The notes under the pieces were generated by a model that made no database searches, was not told the origin of the DNA, and was given only the letters and a program-made list of their open reading frames with translations. Position numbers and translations under genes: made by a program. Positions 54,870-64,000 of a stretch of DNA of 64,000 nucleotides are shown here, piece by piece. The first letter of the stretch is position 1. Each line of letters begins with the position of its first letter. The stretch is from a candidate division TM6 bacterium RIFCSPHIGHO2_12_FULL_36_22 (lineage in GTDB: Bacteria; Babelota; Babeliae; Babelales; UBA12409), in assembly GCA_001771315.1 (NCBI GenBank), contig METK01000008.1:94624-158623 (forward strand), given 5' to 3'.

Positions 54870-54887
54870 TTTTTAGGCATTAAAATT

Positions 54888-55469
54888 ATGTTAAAAATTA
54901 AGACCATGCAAAATCTATTATGTATTTCTTTATTGCCTTTTTTTGCCTTTGCAGGAAATTTTATTGGCAATACATTGGAAGCTGCTATAGATAAATGGGC
55001 AATAGGAGATGATTCGAATTGGAACAAAGAAAAAAGCCCTTTATGGGTTAAAGAAGAAATTAATGCCATCCCTGAAGCATTACGTTGTGCTATTGTAGAA
55101 AACAATATTGATGATGTATGTCAAAAAATGCCTAAAACAAAGTGTCTTCCTGCCGTCTTTTTGGCTCAAGCGATAGCTAATGGTCAATTAAGGTATAATA
55201 AGAAATACACTCAATTTTGTTATTTTAAAAATACTCCAGAGAATGAATCTGCGATGTCTATAAATCGAAAGAACCGGCCCCCTAGTACAGAAGTTATTGC
55301 TAGGCTATTAAATATAGAAAAGCCTAACGAAATAAATTTCGAAGAAATAGAAAAATATTTTTACAGATATCAACTGCCTTTATTGCCTGAATGCTTGATA
55401 AAACAATGGAAAAGCAACCGTTTTAAATGTTTTTTTACACCGGAAGAAATACAGTTGTTATCGAATTAA
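54888..55469 (+). CDS. Exported protein, unknown function
   Basis: 193 residues. N-terminus MLKIKTMQNLLCISLLPFFAFA: the lysines before the hydrophobic core favour the first ATG (54888), but the ATG at 54906 is possible. The mature protein has a helical start (NTLEAAIDKWAIGDDSNWNKE), four or five cysteines (ALRCAIVENNIDDVCQKM; TKCLP) and an aromatic end. No motif recognised. Third of the small exported trio. Confidence 0.6.
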   Translation: MLKIKTMQNLLCISLLPFFAFAGNFIGNTLEAAIDKWAIGDDSNWNKEKSPLWVKEEINAIPEALRCAIVENNIDDVCQKMPKTKCLPAVFLAQAIANGQLRYNKKYTQFCYFKNTPENESAMSINRKNRPPSTEVIARLLNIEKPNEINFEEIEKYFYRYQLPLLPECLIKQWKSNRFKCFFTPEEIQLLSN

Positions 55470-55594
55470 TCAATAAAAAATCTATATTACTAATTTTCAT
55501 CGGTTAAAGCCTAGTGATTTTTCTCGCTTTTCACTGTAAAAAGCTTGCTATAAATGCAAATTTTGCGACACTTAAATAATGAGGTAAGCGTTTT

Positions 55595-56380
55595 ATGATT
55601 CCTAATATTTGTCATATTTACGGTCCGTTTTATCTTAATAATTATGGACTCTGCATTTTTATTGGTATTTTATTATTTACATTCTTTGCGCAGCGCAATT
55701 GGCTGCGTAGACATTTTATTTCTCGCGATGACTTTATTATACTCATTTCATGGGGAACTTTGGTAGGCATTATAGGAGGCCGTATTCTATTTATACTCAC
55801 AAATTTAAGAATGATGCATAGCTTTTGGGATATTGTATCGATTTGGGAAGGTGGCTTATCACTTTTAGGTTCTGTGATTGGAATATCCCTATTCATTCCC
55901 CTCTTTCTACGCTCTAAAAACATTGAAATATTATCTATATTAGATTTAGCGGGTATTTATGGTCCATTGCTCATCGGATTTTCACGATTTGGATGCTTTT
56001 TTGCGGGTTGTTGTTACGGCCGTACAACAAATCTACCCTGGGCAATTACATATACTCATCCTGATAGCATGGCACCATTACATTGCGCATTGCATCCGAC
56101 GCAGCTTTATAGTGCATTAGTTTTGATATCTCTCTTTTTTGTACTGAGATTTATTTGCCAACCACGATTGACCAAGCCTGGACAGTTATTTAGTCTTTTT
56201 TTGATTGGTATTGGTACAGAACGAACACTTATGGAATTCGTTCGTGATGATTTGGAATATCTATATGGATCTATTACAATACCGCACATCATCGGTTTTA
56301 TATTAATTATTCTTGGTATCACTTTCTTTATATTTTCTACGCGCTCAAAAGCAAAAGATTATCAATATGAATCTATTTGA
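55595..56380 (+). CDS. lgt: Prolipoprotein diacylglyceryl transferase
   Basis: 261 residues, about seven membrane helices. Attaches diacylglycerol from phosphatidylglycerol to the lipobox Cys, the first lipoprotein step. Typical features: GPFYLNNYGLCIFIGILL near the N-terminus, GIIGGRILFIL, a conserved IWEGGLSLLGSVIG segment, the GFSRFGCFFAGCCYGR signature (the Cys-rich form of the Lgt signature), and HPTQLYSAL. The lipobox protein at 29635 and lspA at 32166 are matching parts of the pathway. It heads the lgt-dnaG-rpoD run and overlaps dnaG by 14 bases. Confidence 0.93.
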   Translation: MIPNICHIYGPFYLNNYGLCIFIGILLFTFFAQRNWLRRHFISRDDFIILISWGTLVGIIGGRILFILTNLRMMHSFWDIVSIWEGGLSLLGSVIGISLFIPLFLRSKNIEILSILDLAGIYGPLLIGFSRFGCFFAGCCYGRTTNLPWAITYTHPDSMAPLHCALHPTQLYSALVLISLFFVLRFICQPRLTKPGQLFSLFLIGIGTERTLMEFVRDDLEYLYGSITIPHIIGFILIILGITFFIFSTRSKAKDYQYESI

Positions 56381-58124
56381 TTTTATTAAGTCCAATCTCC
56401 CCATTGCTGATGTGATTGGAGAATATGTAACGCTTAGAGCAACTGGAACATACCTTAAAGGATCTTGCCCCTTTCACTCAGAAAAGACAGGTTCATTTAC
56501 AGTATCTCCACATCGAGACATTTTTTACTGTTTCGGCTGCCATGAAAGCGGTGATGTCATTGGATTTATAGCAAAATTAGAAAATTGCACACAAATTGAA
56601 GCTGCTAAGCTTTTGACCGAACGTTACAATCTTCAACCACCTGAAGAATTGCTTAAAGAGGTTCAATCCGCAGCAAGTATCGATAAAAAAAAGCGCTATT
56701 TCCTTCTTTGCGAACTTGTAGCACAATGGTGCCAAGAATCTCTTAAAAGGTCACCCCAAGCCCTTGAATACCTCAAAAATCGTGGTTTTGATGAAGAAAC
56801 TATCACAAGGTATTCTATTGGCTACTTTCCTGGCGGACATAAAGGCATAAAGTCACTGATTGCATATATCCAAAGTGAGCATTTTTTGGCAACCGATCTT
56901 ATTCAGGCAAATATCTTTCAGGAAGGCAAAACCCTATATTCCCCTTTTGAAGAACGCATTATCTTTCCTATTCAAGACAATATTGGTCAATTTTGTGGCT
57001 TTGGAGGTCGAATCTTTCTACCTCATGATGATCGAGCTAAATATTATAACTCCAAGGAAAGCCCATTTTTTATCAAAGGCTCCATTTTATTTGGGCTCGA
57101 CATCGCTAAAAGATCGATCCAAAAGCAGAATGCTGTTATTTTGGTAGAAGGATATACAGATTGCATAGCTCTTAATCAGTATGGGCACAAAAATAGTGTT
57201 GCTACACTCGGAACAGCCTGTACCCCTGAACATTTGGCAATCTTAGCTCGGTATGCCGATCAGATCTATATGCTTTATGATGGGGACGCTGCAGGCCAAA
57301 AAGCTATCGTACGATTGACGGAAAATTGCTGGAATGTTAATATAGAACTTAAAGTAGTTTCTCTCCCTAATCGGGAGGATCCGGCTTCATTTTTAGTTCA
57401 AGGGGGTTCATTAAAACCGTTGATAGACCAAGCCTCTGGAATTATTGATTTTTTTATACAACATTCAAGCGAAAATTTTGCACAAAAAACATTGAAGCAA
57501 AAACTTGAAACTGTAGAAAAAATCATTGAAATTATTCGATACATCCCAGATAGATTGAAACGGGATATGGTATTACAGGAAACAGCACAAGCATTGAATG
57601 TACCATTCGATACGTTAGTTAAAGAACTAGCAAGTGCAAATACTCAACAACGTAGTATCAAACAAGTACCTTATGAGCAAAAGATAGACGTTCCATATAT
57701 ATGGACGATAGAAGATAAATTATTTAGCGCATTGATACTTTTGTTTGAAACGGTTGACATAGAAAAATATTCCTATGCTATAGAATTATTAAATGCACCA
57801 CTTAAAGATATACTGCTGCTCCTCATTGATAAAAAGAAAAAAAACAAGCAATTGAAATTTACAGAATTTTGGTCAGGGCTTGATAAGAATGATCAACAAG
57901 AGGTAAGTAAGCGAGTGGTTCGTTTCAATCAGGATGCATTGAAAGAGGATTTTGAATTTATTATTAATAAGTTCGGTAAAAAACATTGGAAAAATATTAT
58001 TATCAACGCAAAGCAGCATATTAAAGAGGCGCAAGAAGCCAATGACTCTCGAAGAGTTAAAGAGCTGCTTAAGAATATACAAACCTTGAAAATAAAGTTT
58101 ATAGACACTGATTACAGTAATTAA
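56367..58124 (+). CDS. dnaG: DNA primase
   Basis: 585 residues from the ATG at 56367; a longer frame at 56313 lies inside lgt and lacks family similarity. Zinc ribbon CPFH...CFGC (C34, H37, C55, C58). The RNA polymerase/Toprim core has [14 protein letters not shown] and [11 protein letters not shown], the acidic metal-binding motifs. The C-terminal helicase-binding part is helical and divergent. It makes RNA primers at the fork. It overlaps lgt by 14 bases and stands 28 bases before rpoD, like the dnaG-rpoD arrangement of many bacteria. Confidence 0.95.
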   Translation: MNLFDFIKSNLPIADVIGEYVTLRATGTYLKGSCPFHSEKTGSFTVSPHRDIFYCFGCHESGDVIGFIAKLENCTQIEAAKLLTERYNLQPPEELLKEVQSAASIDKKKRYFLLCELVAQWCQESLKRSPQALEYLKNRGFDEETITRYSIGYFPGGHKGIKSLIAYIQSEHFLATDLIQANIFQEGKTLYSPFEERIIFPIQDNIGQFCGFGGRIFLPHDDRAKYYNSKESPFFIKGSILFGLDIAKRSIQKQNAVILVEGYTDCIALNQYGHKNSVATLGTACTPEHLAILARYADQIYMLYDGDAAGQKAIVRLTENCWNVNIELKVVSLPNREDPASFLVQGGSLKPLIDQASGIIDFFIQHSSENFAQKTLKQKLETVEKIIEIIRYIPDRLKRDMVLQETAQALNVPFDTLVKELASANTQQRSIKQVPYEQKIDVPYIWTIEDKLFSALILLFETVDIEKYSYAIELLNAPLKDILLLLIDKKKKNKQLKFTEFWSGLDKNDQQEVSKRVVRFNQDALKEDFEFIINKFGKKHWKNIIINAKQHIKEAQEANDSRRVKELLKNIQTLKIKFIDTDYSN

Positions 58125-58152
58125 AAAATCAAGTATGAAGGAGAAACATTTT

Positions 58153-60450
58153 ATGGCAAAAAGTATTCTCAAGCGAATTGCAGAGCGATTAAAAGGACAG
58201 AGCTCTAAAAAGAAAACTTCTACTAAAAAAGTGAAGACGACTACTCCTACTAAGAAAAAAACAATAGAAAAAAAGAAAGCAGCTACAAAAAAAGCTGCTA
58301 TACGTAAAACTGTATCTAAGAAAAAAACAGTTAAAAAAGCTGTAACTAAAAAAGTCGCTGTACCGGCTAAAAAAGCTATAGCAAAAAAGAAGATTGCTCC
58401 TAAAGCAGTTGGTACTAAAAAGGCTATAATACGCAAGGCTGCTCCCAAAAAGGTCGCTGTACCGGCTAAAAAGGTTGTTAAAAAGGTTATAACAAAGAAG
58501 GCTCCTGCTCAGAAAGCGCCAGTCAAAACCGCTGCGCCACAAGTCATAATAAAAAAACCTGCTAAGGAAAAAGTTGTGACACCTGTTGTTAAACCTATAA
58601 TCAAAAAATCTCTTAAAAAGATCTCTCCAAAAAAAATTGTTAAGAAGGTTGTAAAGGTACTAACACCAGAACAAATTGAAGAACAATTACAACAAATTTT
58701 TGTTAAGGGAAAACGACAAAGTTTTCTTGTATATGAAGAGCTCATTGATTTTGGTGAAAAGCATAAGTTCAATGAAAAGAAGATGAGTGATATTCTTAAA
58801 GAATGCGAAAAGAACCATATTGAGCTTGTTATGTATGATGAGCTTGACAAGAGCTCCGATGATATTGAACAGTTTGAAGGCGATAAAGAAGACATAACTA
58901 CTAAGAAAAAAATTGCGCTACCAACAGAAGATAGTGGTGAAGAAGAAGAAGACGATGATGAAGCAACATTGGTCGACACTTCTCCTATAACAGATGGTGT
59001 AAAATGTTATTTGCGTGATATTGGTAAAATTCCTCTTTTAAACAAAAAAACTGAAACTGCTATCGCTGAAAAGATCGCACAAGGTAAGGAAGAGGCTGTC
59101 GATGCAATCGCTCAATTTCCACTTGTACACAAAGAATTAATTTTGCTGATTGATCGTATTCAAAAAAATAGTATTGCACTCAAAGATATTATTCAATTTT
59201 CTGAGTTTGACGAAGAAAACTTACCTAAATTTGAAGAAGAAAATACAACATTGCTCAAAACTCTTAAAAAAATTAAGAGTCTCTTTGAAAATGAAGTTAA
59301 GATCTACCAAAGCTATCGTGGTAAGCTAACAACGGATGCAAAGAAAAAAGAAATGCTTGATGCTATTCAAAATAATAAGATTGATATCATTGAGACCATT
59401 AAATCGATTCGTTTTGCCAATAAACTTATCCGTAAATTCGGTCGCAAAATTGAAAAAATAATCACTAAGATCAAGGAAAGTATTGAAACAAACAAACAAC
59501 TTGAAAAAGAAGCGGACGAATTTACAAAGATTAAAAATCCTACTGTAGAGCAGCAAAAAGAGCTTGAAGAAGTAGAAAAAATTATTCGTATGAATAATAA
59601 GGTAATCAAAAATCTTGAAAATGAACTTGGATTACCTCAAGATAAAATCTTCAAATTTTATCAACAGTTTTTGATTGGCCAAGAACGTGATAAGCGTGCT
59701 AAGGATGATCTTGCTCGAGCCAACTTACGTCTTGTTGTCAATATTGCAAAGAAGTTCGTTAACCGTGGTTTACACTTTTTAGATTTGATTCAAGAAGGTA
59801 ATATCGGATTGATGAAAGCTGTAGAAAAATTTGAATTTGAACGTGGATTTAAATTCTCTACCTATGCAACATGGTGGATTCGCCAAGCAATTACACGTGC
59901 AATAGCAGATCAGTCTCGAACGATTCGTGTTCCAGTGCATATGGTGGAAACTCTTAATAAGATTAATAAGATCAAGCATTCATTCTTGCAAGAACATGGC
60001 CGAGAACCGTCGCACCAGGAATTGGCTAAAGAACTCAATCTTGATGAAAAAAAGATCAAAAATATTATTAAGATCTCTAAAGAACCTATCTCACTAGAAA
60101 CACCTGTTGGAGATGGTGAAGATACATCGATCAAAGATTTTATTGAAAATGAAAATGATTTCTCACCTGCGGATTCTGTCGCAAGTAATGATTTGAAGGA
60201 TCAAGTACGAAACTTATTAAAAACCCTTTCTCCTCGCGAAGAAAAGGTTATTAAGATGCGTTTTGGTATTGATGTTGCATCTGAGCATACGCTTGAAGAA
60301 GTTGGAAAAGATTTCTCTGTGACAAGAGAACGTATTCGACAAATTGAAGTCAAAGCATTGCGTAAGTTACGGCACCCTTCCCGCAGTAAAAAATTAGAAT
60401 CGTTTTTTGATAAAGAATTTGATACCATATCAGATGATGATTTAAATTAG
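58153..60450 (+). CDS. rpoD: Primary sigma factor with long Lys/Ala-rich N-terminal tail
   Basis: 765 residues from the ATG at 58153; AAGGAG stands 10 bases before it and the ATG at 58135 lies upstream of that site. Residues about 15-168 are a Lys/Ala/Val/Thr/Pro low-complexity tail (KKVAVPAKK twice, 66-74 and 99-107) resembling histone H1-like proteins. Then region 1.1 (about 170-230), an acidic stretch, region 1.2 ([14 protein letters not shown]), a helical insert, region 2 ([20 protein letters not shown]...[10 protein letters not shown]), region 3 and region 4 ([14 protein letters not shown]...[10 protein letters not shown]). It directs core RNA polymerase to most promoters. The tail is unusual for RpoD. 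Confidence 0.95.
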   Translation: MAKSILKRIAERLKGQSSKKKTSTKKVKTTTPTKKKTIEKKKAATKKAAIRKTVSKKKTVKKAVTKKVAVPAKKAIAKKKIAPKAVGTKKAIIRKAAPKKVAVPAKKVVKKVITKKAPAQKAPVKTAAPQVIIKKPAKEKVVTPVVKPIIKKSLKKISPKKIVKKVVKVLTPEQIEEQLQQIFVKGKRQSFLVYEELIDFGEKHKFNEKKMSDILKECEKNHIELVMYDELDKSSDDIEQFEGDKEDITTKKKIALPTEDSGEEEEDDDEATLVDTSPITDGVKCYLRDIGKIPLLNKKTETAIAEKIAQGKEEAVDAIAQFPLVHKELILLIDRIQKNSIALKDIIQFSEFDEENLPKFEEENTTLLKTLKKIKSLFENEVKIYQSYRGKLTTDAKKKEMLDAIQNNKIDIIETIKSIRFANKLIRKFGRKIEKIITKIKESIETNKQLEKEADEFTKIKNPTVEQQKELEEVEKIIRMNNKVIKNLENELGLPQDKIFKFYQQFLIGQERDKRAKDDLARANLRLVVNIAKKFVNRGLHFLDLIQEGNIGLMKAVEKFEFERGFKFSTYATWWIRQAITRAIADQSRTIRVPVHMVETLNKINKIKHSFLQEHGREPSHQELAKELNLDEKKIKNIIKISKEPISLETPVGDGEDTSIKDFIENENDFSPADSVASNDLKDQVRNLLKTLSPREEKVIKMRFGIDVASEHTLEEVGKDFSVTRERIRQIEVKALRKLRHPSRSKKLESFFDKEFDTISDDDLN
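58354..58472 (+). repeat. Exact 20-base direct repeat inside the sigma tail
   Basis: GTCGCTGTACCGGCTAAAAA occurs at 58354-58373 and again at 58453-58472, exactly 99 bases (33 codons) apart and in the same frame, encoding VAVPAKK both times. This suggests a recent in-frame duplication that lengthened the tail. Confidence 0.85.
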
Positions 60451-60474
60451 TTTTAATAAGGAATAAAAGTAGCC

Positions 60475-61779
60475 ATGGGTGAGTCTATATCGCAGTTAAT
60501 CTGGGTTCAAATTGTTTTTTTTGTAGTAGCATTGTTTTTTACAGCGCTCTTTTCTTTTCTGGAAACAAGTATTACAGCCATTCGGCATTTTAAGCTCAAA
60601 GAAATTGCAGATCATTCTACCAAGTACAAAACACTATTAAATACATTACTAGATAAGCCACACAAAGTCCTTATTACAATTCTGTTGGCATCTAATCTTT
60701 CAAGTGTAATTTGCGCGGCCTTGGCAACAAGAATTATGGAGCATATTTTTCAACAATGGGATCTATCGCAAGGTTTAGGCTTTACCGCTGGTATTGCTAT
60801 TGCAACTGCGGCAATCTTAATCGTTGGTGAAATTATTCCAAAAAACTTTGCTCAACTTCATGGTGAACGTGTATTTAGTTCAATTTTATGGGTCACCAAT
60901 ACAATTTATTTCATTCTTCAACCAGGTGTACGCTTTTTAACATTCATCTCAGATTTTGTTATTAATCTCTTTACTAAACAAGCACGCATCGATACATCTG
61001 AAGCATTAACATCAGAAAAAGAACTGAAATATATGATCAAGTATGTTGGTGAAAAACAGCTCATTGAAGCTGAAAAAACTGAGATGTTAGAAAATATTTT
61101 AGAAATTGCCAATACGCAAGCACGTGAGATCATGGTACCTGAAACTGATATAATTTCTATTGATGCACAACTAACTATTAAGGATGCATTACAGGTATTT
61201 TCTCGACACCAATTTAGTCGGCTTCCTGTTTATGAAAATAAGGAAGACGATATTATTGGTATGATCTATCTCAAAGATATCTTTATGCTTCTTTCTAATC
61301 ATGAAGAAAATAAACAAATAAAGAACATTTTGCGACCGATTCTTTTAGTCCCTGAAAGCATTAAGGTTAATCAATTATTGAAAGATTTTCGTGCAGAAAA
61401 CACGCACATGGCCATCACGCTCAATGAGCATGGTGGCGTAGCTGGCTTAGTTACTCTTGAAGATGTTCTTGAAGAAATCGTTGGTGAAATCAGTGACGAA
61501 CACGAAACTCATAGTGATAAGATAACTGTACTTGGTGAAGGCCATTGGCTTGTTGATGCAAGTATTAACCTAGAAGAACTTGAAGAAGTTTTAGGTATCA
61601 CATTTGATACTGAAGATGCCATTACTATGGCTGGATTTTTAGCAGAACGATTACAACACTTACCTAAAAAAGGTGAGACTATACACTACAAAGATTATTG
61701 TTTTGAAATTAACAAAGCTAGTAAAACTCGTGTTTTCCAAGTCCTTGTATCTTCTGATATCAAAAAGCCAACAGAATAG
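60475..61779 (+). CDS. DUF21/CBS-pair membrane protein (HlyC/CorC family)
   Basis: 434 residues. The N-terminal DUF21 (CNNM) membrane domain has about four helices (LFSFLETSITAIRHFKLKEI, with the family's Glu/Thr and the later VGEIIPKNFAQ). A cytoplasmic CBS pair follows (REIMVPETDIISIDAQL...QFSRLPVYE and RAENTHMAITLNEHGGVAGLVTLEDVLEEIVGEI), then a CorC_HlyC transporter-associated domain (WLVDASINLEELEEVLGI). Family members are implicated in Mg or Co efflux; the older name hemolysin is misleading. AAGGAA precedes the ATG by 9 bases. Last gene of the lgt-dnaG-rpoD run. Confidence 0.88.
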   Translation: MGESISQLIWVQIVFFVVALFFTALFSFLETSITAIRHFKLKEIADHSTKYKTLLNTLLDKPHKVLITILLASNLSSVICAALATRIMEHIFQQWDLSQGLGFTAGIAIATAAILIVGEIIPKNFAQLHGERVFSSILWVTNTIYFILQPGVRFLTFISDFVINLFTKQARIDTSEALTSEKELKYMIKYVGEKQLIEAEKTEMLENILEIANTQAREIMVPETDIISIDAQLTIKDALQVFSRHQFSRLPVYENKEDDIIGMIYLKDIFMLLSNHEENKQIKNILRPILLVPESIKVNQLLKDFRAENTHMAITLNEHGGVAGLVTLEDVLEEIVGEISDEHETHSDKITVLGEGHWLVDASINLEELEEVLGITFDTEDAITMAGFLAERLQHLPKKGETIHYKDYCFEINKASKTRVFQVLVSSDIKKPTE

Positions 61780-61910
61780 TTTAAGTCCAATTTTGAAAAA
61801 GATAGAAGGTGAGAGATTCCTAAGAAAATCCCACCTTCATTGAACAATCTCTTTATATTTCTTAATGATCTAAACAAAAATTTATGCTTTATATAAAGAA
61901 TTTTATTAAT

Positions 61911-63179
61911 CTAAAGTCCTGACGTATCAGTAGCTTGAGTTGTCATTACAGGTCTTCCACCTTCATTAACTGCATTTCTAAAAGATTGCCAGTACCATAA
62001 AGCCATTGCTATATTACTAATGCTTAAATTAGGAATAATAACCTCTCTAGTAAAATGGAAAACAAAATCACTTAGTGCAGAAGTCTCTTTCTTATTTTTT
62101 ACAACTTCCTTATTTTTCTCTTTAGTCAGCTTTATTACCTGAAGCACAATCTCAGGAGAAATATCTCCATTGTTGTAGCGCTGAGCTTGGAGTACACTAT
62201 CACGACGCACACTTTCAAGATCGCCGTGGCTCATACCCTCGGTACCATTAAGATATGTGCGTAGATTTGCTCTAGAAATATATGCACCCCCAAAATGATA
62301 TTTCAGAAATTGATATGCTAACATTTCACAACGTGATTGAGCATCTGGTAATGGATAATATGTGATGGCACTTGCATCAAATTGATGTAGAAAATTGGAC
62401 GGTAGCTGGCTTATATCGCGAACTTCCCCAACAAAGAATATATTTTTATCCTTCTTTTCCATTTCATTCAAACGTATTTCTAAATATTCTAGAGGGGCTT
62501 TTCGTACTTCATCTCGATGTGCAACTGAATTCAAGTGATGAAGATTTGGCACAAAAATAATAACTTTTCTGTCTTTACCTCCTGCTTTCCGTGCAGAAGC
62601 AAAAAGTTTATCAATATTTTTAAATGTTTGCGCATCGGTTTCACCTAGAAGCTGTGATGCTTCACATTCTACAAGCGTGGTATTAGTTGGATCCTCTTGT
62701 ACAATTGCTCGAATAGAGGCAGTTTTTCCAACCTTAGTTGGTCCATATGCCAGAAAACGTTTTTGTACATCAGTGATATCGATTTCTCCACGAACTTTCT
62801 TTACAAAGGTACGATATCGTTCTGGAAGATAGCCTACCAATCCTACTGGGTTGGTATTATCTGGCTCTTCTTTTTCATCAATCATATCACCCGTACATGG
62901 TTGCTTCTCATACCGGGACGCCATACTCGCTAGACGCATCACGGCAGAACCATCCAAATCATTAGACTGTTTACGTGCTAGTGAGCGAAGCAAAGCGTCC
63001 TTGCGTCTCGCAGCAGGATCATTATTTGCTGTTTCATCTTCTTGTTTTTTTTTGTTAAGTATTGCACGTTCTTCATCTGTATGAAGAGAATGTGCAGTAT
63101 GCGATAGTAAAAATATACTAGATAAGATAAGTAAACAAAAAAACTGAATACTTTTTTTGTTATGTGTTATTTTCTTCAT
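61911..63179 (-). CDS. Exported AAA+ protein with degenerate Walker B
   Basis: 422 residues with a clear signal peptide (MKKITHNKK, hydrophobic 11-26, HTAHS), which is very unusual for an AAA+ protein. After a charged low-complexity region, Walker A is intact (AYGPTKVGKTA, G146-T153). The Walker B position reads VIIFVPNLHH, with Pro211-Asn212 where Asp-Glu is needed, and the arginine-finger region reads FLHQFD rather than DRFD. It may bind ATP but probably cannot hydrolyse it. A hydrophobic stretch near 380-400 could be a membrane helix. The upstream gene on the same strand is a more canonical AAA+, so they could form a mixed complex. Confidence 0.65.
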   Translation of the reverse strand: MKKITHNKKSIQFFCLLILSSIFLLSHTAHSLHTDEERAILNKKKQEDETANNDPAARRKDALLRSLARKQSNDLDGSAVMRLASMASRYEKQPCTGDMIDEKEEPDNTNPVGLVGYLPERYRTFVKKVRGEIDITDVQKRFLAYGPTKVGKTASIRAIVQEDPTNTTLVECEASQLLGETDAQTFKNIDKLFASARKAGGKDRKVIIFVPNLHHLNSVAHRDEVRKAPLEYLEIRLNEMEKKDKNIFFVGEVRDISQLPSNFLHQFDASAITYYPLPDAQSRCEMLAYQFLKYHFGGAYISRANLRTYLNGTEGMSHGDLESVRRDSVLQAQRYNNGDISPEIVLQVIKLTKEKNKEVVKNKKETSALSDFVFHFTREVIIPNLSISNIAMALWYWQSFRNAVNEGGRPVMTTQATDTSGL

Positions 63180-63341
63180 GTTGATTCCTAGGACTCATTG
63201 GGTTTATTTAGCTGCTTATTAATTTTGTTGGAACTTGATTTGCTCCCTCTGCCGATTAATATTACGGTGGTTTTGGTTTGATAGATAATGACTACTTACT
63301 TGTTGTCTATTGTCTCTCAAAACAAAAAAATATCAAGTTCT

Positions 63342-64000
63342 TTATGTAATTCTTAATGGTTGCCGAATATTAGATCGTAAATATAATATCGTTGATGCTA
63401 ACATACTACCCAACATTGCGGTAGTTGCTGCAAGGTAATATGTACTCGAAGAAACGTTCATAAGTTTTTGAAGTTTATCGTTATTATTTGCAAGCTCATA
63501 TAATTTTGATAATTTAGAATTTCTTTTTTTAATTGCTTTAATTACTTGCCAAATATATTCATTGAGCACAATGCCTTCATTTTCTAATTCAGCTTTCATT
63601 TTTACTGTACGAGTCATATCTTCTAAACTACGTATACTCAAACCTTTAGTTTGATTAGCTATTCTATTAAGTAATGTCGGATCAAGTTTTATTGCAAGTT
63701 CAGAAAAATAATATTCTATAATAAGTCTACGTGTATCCTTATCTGGATTTTTGAGCTCAACTACATTAGTACCAAAACGGTCAACAAATGTTGGATGTAA
63801 CTCTTTATAATTATTCGTAGCACAGATAAAAAAAATACGATTATCATTTTTGTATTGATCTAGATTAAGCCATAAAGTGCGTAATGCCGCATCATGTTCA
63901 GATCGAAATTCAGTTGTATTATTAGCAGCAATTTGTTCTATTTCATCAATAAAAATCAATGTTGGTTTATTAGTAATGAGAGCATCTTCTATTGCTTGCG
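63342..64000 (-). CDS. AAA+ ATPase with C-terminal membrane helix, N-terminus outside window
   Basis: Reading frame open to the window edge (first visible residues about QAIEDALITNKPTLIF). Walker B LIFIDEIEQIAANN is canonical, sensor 1 is IFFICATNNY, and the arginine-finger region FVDRFG is intact, followed by the helical lid (RIANQTKGLSIRSLEDMTRTVKM). The C-terminus has one hydrophobic helix (YYLAATTAMLGSMLASTILYL) and a short basic tail, so it is membrane-bound. Walker A lies beyond base 64000. Whether it too carries a signal peptide cannot be seen. It is 162 bases upstream of the exported AAA+ gene, same strand. Confidence 0.75.
   Translation of the reverse strand, partial: QAIEDALITNKPTLIFIDEIEQIAANNTTEFRSEHDAALRTLWLNLDQYKNDNRIFFICATNNYKELHPTFVDRFGTNVVELKNPDKDTRRLIIEYYFSELAIKLDPTLLNRIANQTKGLSIRSLEDMTRTVKMKAELENEGIVLNEYIWQVIKAIKKRNSKLSKLYELANNNDKLQKLMNVSSSTYYLAATTAMLGSMLASTILYLRSNIRQPLRIT

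Noticed and set aside
58189-58979. Long minus-strand frames opposite the sigma factor
   Set aside because: They are Ser/Phe-rich shadows of the Lys/Ala-rich tail and acidic stretch, created by skewed codon composition.
61803-61836. GAAGGTG/CACCTTC inverted repeat after the DUF21/CBS gene
   Set aside because: The arms are 20 bases apart and no T-run follows on either strand, so it does not support a terminator call.

Overview
The window looks like a chromosomal segment of an AT-rich, didermic, probably host-dependent bacterium. Three things suggest this. It has a full peptidoglycan and lipoprotein toolkit (murB, murG, mraY, uppS, a class A PBP, mreB, lgt, lspA). It has SurA/PpiC-like folding factors and an outer-membrane-barrel-like protein. 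It also carries about two dozen small or mid-size exported proteins with no recognisable function. A Dependentiae/TM6-type endosymbiont is my best guess from this gene style, but no 16S rRNA is present, so the lineage is inference only.

Layout. 1-13.5 kb: tmk (5' end missing) and holB; two membrane proteins; a long exported coiled-coil protein; a DciA-like gene overlapping murG; a class A PBP; RNase P RNA overlapping an upstream membrane ORF; a PASTA protein; then a minus-strand run of a membrane gene, uppS and gpsA. 13.6-18 kb: a canonical HAD phosphatase followed by three HAD-like paralogues whose first motif reads D-x-H instead of D-x-D, then exported proteins. 18-26.7 kb: a LOG protein and a copper-type P-ATPase; two tandem exported alpha/beta hydrolases; rsmA; mreB; a barrel-like protein; tRNA-Ser(CGA). 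26.9-39 kb: glmU, an SbcD-like nuclease, two periplasmic folding factors, pgpA-lspA-pheT, a TauE-like permease, murB, a VTT membrane protein, and a small gene interrupted by an in-frame TAA.

39-52 kb: two exported proteins that look like M48 peptidases with a lost HExxH; a YhhQ-like queuosine-precursor transporter near tgt; a TrmH-type methyltransferase; an amino-acid permease. A modular family of exported proteins follows, present as domain B alone, A+B fused, and A alone. Interspersed with it are a decayed IS200/IS605-type remnant and three copies of a promoter-like repeat. 52-64 kb: mnmG, three small exported proteins, a compact lgt-dnaG-rpoD-CBS/DUF21 run in which the primary sigma factor carries a long Lys/Ala-rich histone-like tail, and two convergently oriented AAA+ genes. 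One of these is exported with an apparently dead Walker B; the other runs off the window.

The least explained parts are the A/B-domain family with its shared promoters (44.7-51.9 kb), the D-x-H HAD trio (14.3-16.6 kb), the exported AAA+ pair (61.9-64 kb) and the lysine-rich sigma tail. Start codons were re-chosen wherever a Shine-Dalgarno site, a signal peptide or an upstream RNA or terminator made the longest reading frame implausible.
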